Positions 56,956 through 64,000 of a stretch of DNA of 64,000 nt are shown here, piece after piece. Position 1 is the first letter of the stretch. The number at the start of each line of letters is the position of its first letter. The stretch comes from Humulus lupulus (Eukaryota; Streptophyta; Magnoliopsida; Rosales; Cannabaceae), in NCBI RefSeq assembly GCF_963169125.1, contig NC_084802.1, positions 21,979,107 to 22,043,106 of the forward strand, read 5' to 3'. Below the pieces are notes generated by a model. That model had not been told where the DNA came from. It made no database searches and saw only the letters and a program-made list of their open reading frames with translations. A program made the translations under genes and the position numbers.

Positions 56956-58203
56956 GGAGCCTTCTGAAGGAGGAGAGACAGACAAGAGGAAAGCGGATCC
57001 GGTCGTCGCAGAGTCCTTGAAGCAGGCCAAGAAGGCCAGGACCAAGGATCCTACCCTAGCTAAGGAGCATTCCTCCGGGGAAAGCCTCATCGTTACACAG
57101 GAGGTCCCGGAGGCTCCAGGGTTTGCCATTAACCCAACCCTTCCTAAGGAAGGGGACCTTATCCTCCATGAGGAGAGGATGAAGATGGTGTCTCAGGCTT
57201 GAGACAAAGTTTAGGAGAAACAGGACGAGGTGGCCTGAGCCCTGATCATTCGGCGGAAGGTGGAGTTTGCCGATCATCAGGAGGCCTTCAATGCTCCCCA
57301 ACAGATCATGGACCGACTTGTAGCTGAGAATGGGTTTCGGAATAATTTGGGGCAGGACACAACTTTGCTTGCTACAGATTTGTTAGCCTAGGTGGGGGCT
57401 ACAATGTCCACCCTTCAGCTTAAGCGGTATGCCACCTTAGCTAGCTAGGATGCCCTCTTTATCTCCCAGACCATTCGTCATCAGGCCACTACGGTAAGCC
57501 ATATGCTCGTCTAGTCTTTTATTTAACCATCATTATTCACTGTAAATTTTCTAACTTTGATTCGTTCCAGGATGCCTTGTTGGCCCATAGGAATGCAGAT
57601 CTGGTGGCTGAGATGGCGGTGAAGCTGGAGACGGCCCAGATGGAGCTAGAGGGGGCTGTTAATTAGCGGGAAGCTGCCAGGGAGGCCCTTGCCAATGAGG
57701 CTGCTCGAATTAAGACTGATTGTGAGAAGGCTGCCCAGGTTCAGGCCCAGCACGAGGAAGCTTTGTCCAGAAAGGACACCGATCATAAGAAGTTGGTGGA
57801 CAACCTGGAGGTGGAGCTATCTGGTGTTTGTGGCTTGGAGGCTTCGACCAAAGCCCTTCTGGAGGCGGCTGAGGCCTAACTTTGCCAGGAGCAAGAGAAG
57901 GTGGGAAACCTTGAGTCCCGAAACTAAGTTTTGGAGGCCACGGTCCAGCTAGAGATGAAGCAGAGTGAGGAGGTTCACTAGGATAAGGAGCAGGCTGATG
58001 AGATGTTGGCAATCACTTTTGATGAGGCCATTTACATGGCCTGGCTCTAGGACAAGAACATGAATCTCCTCCTCTATCCGGATTCGACTGCAAAGAGGAC
58101 TGAATTCGAAGCGAAAGAGAAAGCTGTTGCGGCGCTCCTAGCTGGGGATCCACAGGATGAGAATGTTTCGGATGCCCTGGATCAAAATGAAATTCAGGCC
58201 TGA
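56956..58203 (+). pseudogene. Antisense gene of element 3, 3' coiled-coil exons
   Basis: Continuation after the LTR insertion: GGETDKRKADPVVAESLKQA, then a probable intron near 57493-57570 (donor GGTAAGC, acceptor TTCCAG). A long coiled coil follows (ADLVAEMAVKLETAQMELEG, NEAARIKTDCEKAAQVQAQH), ending IYMAWL...DKNMNLLLYPD and NVSDALDQNEIQA. About nine in-frame stops, mostly TAG, occur. It matches the coiled-coil end of the element 2 ORF in type and position. Confidence 0.65.
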
Positions 58204-59478
58204 GCCTTTATATTTTGATTAGGGCTCCCTTTCTACACTTTGTTTTTGCTACCCGTACTATCTTTATGGATGCCGATGTGTCCACGATAATTATTTAATT
58301 ATGTGTATTGTTATTATACTAATTTTTCTCTGCATAATGGTTCCCACTTTGTATTCGATTATTTTTTCTTCTAAATTCACTAAGTGTTTTATCACTCTGC
58401 ATGAATCCAGGTAGAATATTGAGTCTTGGTTCCAATGGCCAGGACCATTAGGGGAAATAATGTAGAAGGTATTTAACCTGTCCTCAGACCTACATTCGGG
58501 TATTAACTGATTTATCCTGAATTTATTGTTCAGGTTCCAATGGCCTCGACCATCATGGATTTTTTTAGATATGACTTAATTAATTAACTCGTTCCGAACT
58601 CGAGGTTCGAGTTCCAATGACCTGGACCGTTAAGAAGTTAATAACTATCTTCTAATTTATTTGTCCTGACTCTGGTGTTCAGGTTCCAATGGTCTGGACC
58701 ATTAAAGATTAATTGATTAGCTTATTTCAAACTCGAGGTTTAGGTTCCAACAACCTGGGCCGTTTATAAGACTAACTTTAACCAATTTAAACCTAAGATT
58801 CACGTTTCCATGGTTCTGGGCCATTGTAAGGAAAACATGAATCAAGATTTGGTTATTCGGGACCACGTTAGGTCTGGACCAATTTTTAGGAGTTGGGTTT
58901 TGAACCCCTGAACCATATAGATCTGAGTTAGGATTGGGCTTTAAGCCCTGCATCCTTTTGGATTTTTAACCTCCCGGACAATATGGGTCCAGGTTAGGAC
59001 TGGGCTTTGAGCCTTGCATCCTATTATTTGGGAGTTAGGTTTTGAACCCCCTGGACCACGTGGGTCAGAGTTAGGACTAGGCTTTTAGCCTTGCTTCCTT
59101 TTTGTTGGGAGTTGGGTTTTGAATCCCCCGGACCATGTGGGTCTGGGTTAGGACTGGGCTTTAAGCCTTGCATCCTATTGGGTTTTGAACCCTTAGTCTA
59201 TATGAATCCGGATCTAGACTAAGCCCCGAACTTTGCATCCTATTTTGTTCTTAATCTTGGACTTGTATAGATGGCCTTACCCCCGAAGTGACCAATGAGT
59301 GCAGTCTTAGGCCACTTATTTGTGTAAAAATTGAAGACGGATGCGAACTTTTTCCTTCCTTACAAAATTTCTTATGGTGTTTTGTATACACCATTTCCAT
59401 TAAAAAATAAATCTCCTTGGAGCGTTCATTGCTAGAAATAAAAAAATGTTAGAAAGAAGCAGAATTAAATCCTCCCAA
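58204..59478. repeat. Non-coding region of element 3 with dispersed repeats
   Basis: No gene. From 58428 to 58760 a motif GGTTCCAA(T/C)GGCC(T/A)GGACC recurs at about 58428, 58533, 58609, 58681 and 58742, in decaying form. From 58880 to 59230 a ~95-130-bp unit repeats about four times (TTAGGACTGGGCTTTAAGCC, TTGCATCCT and GGGTTTTGAACCCC). This is the hypervariable 3' region, as in elements 1 and 2. Confidence 0.65.
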
Positions 59479-62400
59479 CTACTGATAGTACCGGCGGAGG
59501 TGTTCTGCGTTCCAGGCCCTTAGGACCTCTGTTCTGTCTAGTCGCCTTAAGCAATACGTTCCTAGACATATTTCGTTTTGGATTTCATAGGGTACTTCCC
59601 AGTTTGGTCCCAAAACCCCCACTCCAAGATCTTGAGATGCAGGGAAGACTCTTCTAAGGACTAGATTGCCGGTTTCGAACCTCCAGCTCTTAACTTTAGA
59701 GTTGAAGTGCCTTGTGCTCTTGCCCTGATACATCTTCTGCTGCACTTGTGATTCCTCTCGGATCTCTTCGATGAGATCTAGGGATTCTTGGAGTAAGGCG
59801 TGGTTCCATACGGGATTGTATGTATCCTGTCTGTGAGACGGGACCGTCGTTTCTACCTGGATGAATGCTTCACATCCGTACACCATTAAATAGGGAGTAT
59901 GTCCGATTGAAGTTCTTTCTGTGGTCCGGTAGGCCCATAGGACGCGGGGCAACTCTTCGGCCACTTGCTCTTGCAAGCTTGTAGCTTTTCTTTACTGTTC
60001 CCTTCAAAATATTGTTCACGACCTCTAATTACCCATTTGCTTGAGGCCTTACAACTGCAGAGAAGCTTTTGATGATGTCTTGTCTTTCACAAAAGTCAAT
60101 GAAGTGGATGCGCTCAAATTGCTTCTCGTTGTCAGACACAATTTTGTGAGGGAGGCCATATCGACACACAATGTTGTTGATGACGAAGTCTAGGGCCTTT
60201 TTGGAGGTGATGGTGCTCATTTTTTCTGCCATGATCCACTTGGTGTAATAGTTGGCGACTACAATGGTGTATTTTACTCCACCTTTCCCGGTCGGGAGGG
60301 ATCCTACTAAATCAATTCCCCAAATTGTAAAAGGCCAGGGACTGGTCATCAGGGTTATTTCTGTTGGAGGGGCTCGGGGGATCTTCGCGTACCTTTGGCA
60401 TTGTTCACATTTGCAGACGTAATCAACTCAGTCCTTCTTCATCGTTGGCCAGAAATATCCTTGCCTTAGGATTTTCTTGGAAAAGCTAAGTTTGGCTGTG
60501 TGATCTCTGCAAAAACCTTCGTGCACTTTGTGCATGATTGCACTCATTTCTATCCTAGATACGCATCGAAGATAGGGCATGTACAACCCTCCATGATAGA
60601 TTTTTCCATCCATCATGACGTATCTGGGAGCCTGGTACTGAAGTTTCCTGGCGGCAGCCCTATCTGTGGGTAATTCCCTAGTGGTTAGGTGCTGGATGAG
60701 AGGGCCCATCCAGGCCGTATAGTAATCAACGGCGTTGATGATTGTGGGGGCTTGAATACTGGGAGCGAGAAGATGGTCGATCGTGACCACCCCAGAGAGT
60801 TCCGCTTCAACATCAGTTGTCAATTTTGCCAATGTGTCTGCAAACACATTCTGTTCCCTGGGGATTTGGCAGATGAATTATTTCTTGAAGGATTGGAGTA
60901 ACTCTCAGGTTCACATCACGTAGGCGGCCATCTTCTCCCCCTTTGTTTGGTACTCCCACGAAATCTGTCTGTCCACTAATTGGGAGTCACTGTAGACTTC
61001 AATATTTACTGCCCCTACTTCCCAGGCCAAGCGTAATCTGGCTAGCATGGCCTTGTGCTCAACCTCCTTATTTGATGCTTTGAAATGGAAGCGCAGTGCA
61101 CTTTGCAACTGGTGACCTTGCGGGGATATCAAGATGATCCCGACCTTGGCCCCATTCGCATTGGAAGCTCCATCTACAAAGATCTTCCATGAGAGCGCTA
61201 TGGGGTCGACGGGTTCTTCATCTTTGGTTATCCTAGTGCATTCTAAGATGAAGTCGGCCAGGGCCTGTCCCTTGATGGAAATTCTGGGGACATAAGCAAT
61301 GTCAAACTGGCTAAGCTCCACGACCCACTTCAAAAGTCTTCCTGATGATTCGGGTTTCTATAATACTTGGTGCAGGGGATGGTTCGTCAGTACCTTGATG
61401 GCGTGGTCTTGAAAGTAAAGTCTCAGCTTCCTGGAGGCGGTCAAAAAGAAAAATGTCAGCTTCTCGATTAAGGGATATCTAGGCTTTGCGCACAACAACC
61501 TTTTGCTTACGTAATAGATCGGGAGCTGGACCTTTCCAACTTCTCGCACTAAAGCAGTGCTGATGGCGTGTTCTGACACTGCCAAGTATAGGTACAATAG
61601 CTCCCCATCCAATGGTTTCGACAAGATTGGCACTTGGGCCAGATGTTCCTTTAGTTTTTGGAAGGCCTCTTCTCATTTGGTCATCCATTCGAACCTCTGG
61701 TTTCCACGAAGTATGTTGAAGAACAGGATGCACTTGTCTGTTGACTTCGAGATGAAGCAGCTCAAAGCTGCTATTCTTCCTGCCAAGCTTTGAATGTCTT
61801 TGTGCTTTCGTGGTGATGGCATCTCTATAAACGCTCTAATCTTGTTCAGGTTTGCTTTTATCCCTTTTGAGCTTACTATGAAGCCCAGAAACTTCCCGGA
61901 TGCCACACCAAAAGTGCACTTTTTTGGGTTCAACTTCATCCTATACTTTCAGATAATGGAAAATGCTTTTGCCAGGTCATCCGCATGTTGGGCCGTGGTC
62001 TTGGACTTGACCAACGTGTCGTCTATATAGACTTCCATGTTCCTCCCCAGTCCGAGGGGCATGACGATGTAGTAGTATACACCCTTGTCCATTTGGAAGC
62101 TAGTGTGTTCCTGGTTTGTTTCATGCATTGAAATCTGGTTGTATCTGGAGTAGGCATCCATGAAGCTCAACAACTCATACCCGGTGTAGCATCCACCATC
62201 TGGTCAATCCTAGGCAGAGGGAAGCAATCCTTCGGGGAAGCCTTGTTGAGGTCCGTGAAGTCGATGCAGGTCCTCCACGTTCCATTTGGCTTTGGTACCA
62301 ACACTTGATTGGGAAGACAAATGGGATATAAGGCTTCCCGGATGAAGTTAATCGAGGACAACTTCTCAACTTCTAACTTGAGGGCCTCTACCCTCTCCGC

Positions 62401-63397
62401 ACCTAGGGGCTTTCGCTTCTGTTGGACGGGAGTTGCATTTTTGTCAATGTTTAGGGCATGACATATGACGTTTCAGTCGATCCTGGTCATATTTGAATGA
62501 GACCAGGCTAGGACATCCTAGTTCTCTTTCACTCGGCGCGATTATGGCAGCCCTAACCTCCGAGTTCAGGTTTCTCTCGACTTGGAGTACTTTTGTCGGG
62601 TCGGTGTCATCGATGCACACTTCTTCTACCTCCTCCATGGGTTCTATTGACCTATTCGCTTCTATTCGCGGATCCAGTTCGTCGTCTTCCTGGACCATTC
62701 TTCGTGCTGGCCGCAAAGGTGGAACTGGATCCACGTCTTCCTCTTCAATGGGTTCTTCGCGGACCATGAAGATTGGTCGGGCAAAAATGTGGTAGCACTT
62801 TCGTGCACTCTTTTGGTCTCCCCATACAATTCCCACTCCTCCATTATCGCAAGGGAACTTCATGTAGATGTGGCAGATGGAGGTGATGGCACCTAAGTCG
62901 ACTAAACCGGGACGACCGAATATCACATTGTATGCAGTGGGATAATCCACTACTACGAAAGTGCAATACTTGAATGAGCCCTGAACCTCGTTCCCCAATT
63001 TCCCAGGTAGCTGGATCTTTCCCATCAGGAGCAATAAATCCCCATTGCAGCCACAGATCTGCATCAGGCAAGAAGCTAGATCTATCTCTGTTAGGCCAAT
63101 TGCTGTGAATGCCAGCTTGAATAGGACATTGATTGAGCTCCCGTCATCTACCAACACTCGAGATACCCTTTTGTTGGTGATTTGGGCATCAATGACCAAG
63201 GGGTCGTGATACGGGAAATGAACGTTCCAGTCATCCTCTTCTGTGAACGTGATGGGTAGGTTCACCAACTTCGGGCGCTGGGCTGGAGTTTGAACCAAGG
63301 ACCACACCTCATGGTCGTGATCCAGCTCACTGAGGTACCTTTTCTGATCATTCCAGGATGGTCCTCCCAGATGCGGGCCTCCTGATATGGTGGCCAC
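59479..63397 (-). pseudogene. Protease-pol of element 3, decayed
   Basis: Minus strand, starting near ISGGPHLGG. Protease: RVLVDDGSSINVLF and YNVIFGRPGLVDLGAITSI. RT: CIDFTDLNKASPKDCFPLPR, MDAYSRYNQI and the catalytic box YIDD (near 62020). Second RNase H: KIFVDGASNANGAKVGIILI and YSDSQLV. Integrase: HKVHEGFCRDHTAK, GIDLVGSLPTGKGG, SDNEKQF and LGPNWEVPYEIQ, ending HLRRYYQ. Frameshifts occur near 62530, 62170, 60850 and 60000. RT lacks about 19 residues between MPLGL and GRNMEV. The second catalytic region of RT-thumb and the integrase also carry stops. Much older decay than element 2, its relative. Confidence 0.85.
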
Positions 63398-64000
63398 CTA
63401 GCCATCAAATCGAGGAGGTGTAGTTCCAGGAGGATAGGGTATTCCGGATCCAGGAGCCATTGGACCTCCAAGTGGTTGCACTATTAGGGCCCCCCCGAGG
63501 GGCCTATGCTCCCGATCTGGGAGTGGACCCTCTCTGAGGAGTTCAGTATGATGCCTGTACACTTGGGGCCAAAGGTTTTTCGGGAGTTGTTGGCAGTCCC
63601 GGGACTCCTGTTGGCATCCTGACCCATTGGTGGAGATGTCTTAGTTTAATCAGGTTCTCGATCTCGTCCTTTAGCTGACGACATTCCACATCCTTGTGGT
63701 AGTCTCACATTTTTCTGGTGTCCCTTGAATTCTTTCCCCCTTTGAACACGGGGCTTAGTTTTTGGTAATGTACTACATTGCCCGTTGCAAGGTAGATGTT
63801 TTCCCGGGTGTCCACCAAGTTGGTATACTTCGTGTATTGGGGCTCGTACCCTATTTCCCCCTTCTTTGAGGGCTTAGATCGGTACCGACTTTTGTCCGTT
63901 CTCTATCCCTGCGAGGGGTTTCCCCCTTTGAACATGGGGCTTGGCACTGTACCCGGTGGGTGCCACTCCGTACCCAGAAAATGGGGCTGATTGAGCCGAA
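63398..64000 (-). pseudogene. gag C-terminus of element 3 (continues past window)
   Basis: On the minus strand YHKDVECRQLKDEIENLI (near 63700-63650) matches the gag C-terminal module in elements 1 (CRQLKDEIEGLI) and 4 (CHQLKDEIEFLI). A stop occupies the position of the first expected cysteine. The rest of gag and the 5' LTR lie beyond 64000. Confidence 0.6.

Larger units (their letters stand above)
46650..56960 (+). mobile_element. LTR A: Tekay-like solo LTR with TSD GGAGC, split by a chromovirus
   Basis: The LTR starts TATAATGACCCAAATTTCC at 46655 (TG changed to TA) and ends GGGGTAGTAGGGCGTTACA at 56955, flanked by GGAGC at 46650-46654 and 56956-56960. Its own sequence is about 2.7 kb in two parts (46655-48378 and 55955-56955). 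It resembles LTR B in its start, its CGGGGTGAGTCTCGGGGTAA block, its GC-rich GCCGCGG segment and its end. No internal domain of its own remains, so it is a solo LTR. Confidence 0.82.
35201..64000 (-). mobile_element. Element 3: Tat-lineage retrotransposon, runs off right edge
   Basis: On the minus strand the order from the right is gag (to about 63400), protease-pol (63397-59479), a non-coding repeat-rich region (59478-58204), an antisense gene on the plus strand (58203 back to about 44440), a G-rich tract (36211-36223) and the 3' LTR (36210-35201). Two insertions interrupt it: element 2 (36350-43850) and a solo Tekay-like LTR (46655-56955). Its own sequence in the window is about 11 kb. The 5' LTR must lie beyond 64000, followed by CCTTA if the insertion was normal. 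Confidence 0.78.

Overview
This is a stretch of plant nuclear heterochromatin made almost entirely of transposable elements. No host gene, tRNA, rRNA or CRISPR array could be supported. The evidence for a plant is the Ty3/gypsy Tat-lineage polyproteins (reverse transcriptase plus a second, archaeal-type RNase H), a Tekay-like chromovirus with a tRNA-iMet primer-binding site, Copia remnants, and a family of non-autonomous Helitrons. The species cannot be named from this sequence alone.

Left part (1-29,722). An LTR tail (1-147) and a Copia gag remnant (about 1,362-1,658) are followed by a Helitron (3,980-17,985) split by a 12.9-kb Tat retrotransposon (element 1, plus strand, 4,545-17,408). Element 1 has both LTRs, a decayed gag-pol, a 69-bp tandem array and a multi-exon antisense gene with its own TATA box. 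From 17,986 to 26,126 lies a patchwork of related Helitrons, some nested in each other. Two of them carry solo LTRs with perfect 5-bp target duplications. AT-rich sequence and a fold-back MITE follow.

Right part (29,723-64,000). This is a set of insertions up to six deep. A Tat element (element 4, plus strand) is interrupted in its protease gene at 33,815 by a Copia-like LTR. That LTR is interrupted at 35,201 by a minus-strand Tat element (element 3) that runs off the window. Element 3 carries two separate insertions. One is element 2 (36,350-43,850), a Tat element with an open RT-RNaseH-RNaseH-integrase frame. The other is a solo Tekay-like LTR (46,655-56,955), which holds a truncated chromovirus (48,379-55,949), whose 5' LTR in turn holds a 1.47-kb TG...CA element (48,465-49,931). 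Most junctions show 5-bp target duplications.

The most unusual object is element 2. Both of its outer ends are U5 ends: it is bounded by a 281-bp inverted repeat that appears perfect by eye and is flanked by the duplication CTTTC. The inner edge of the repeat lies 30 bp downstream of the LTR TATA box, where the R region should begin, and joins pol through an 8-bp microhomology. This is what would be expected if minus-strand strong-stop DNA had primed plus-strand synthesis inside the protease gene and integrase had accepted the resulting two-U5 molecule. The antisense genes of the Tat elements, with promoters, introns, a plant-mobile/Transposase_28-like region and a coiled coil, are the second notable theme.
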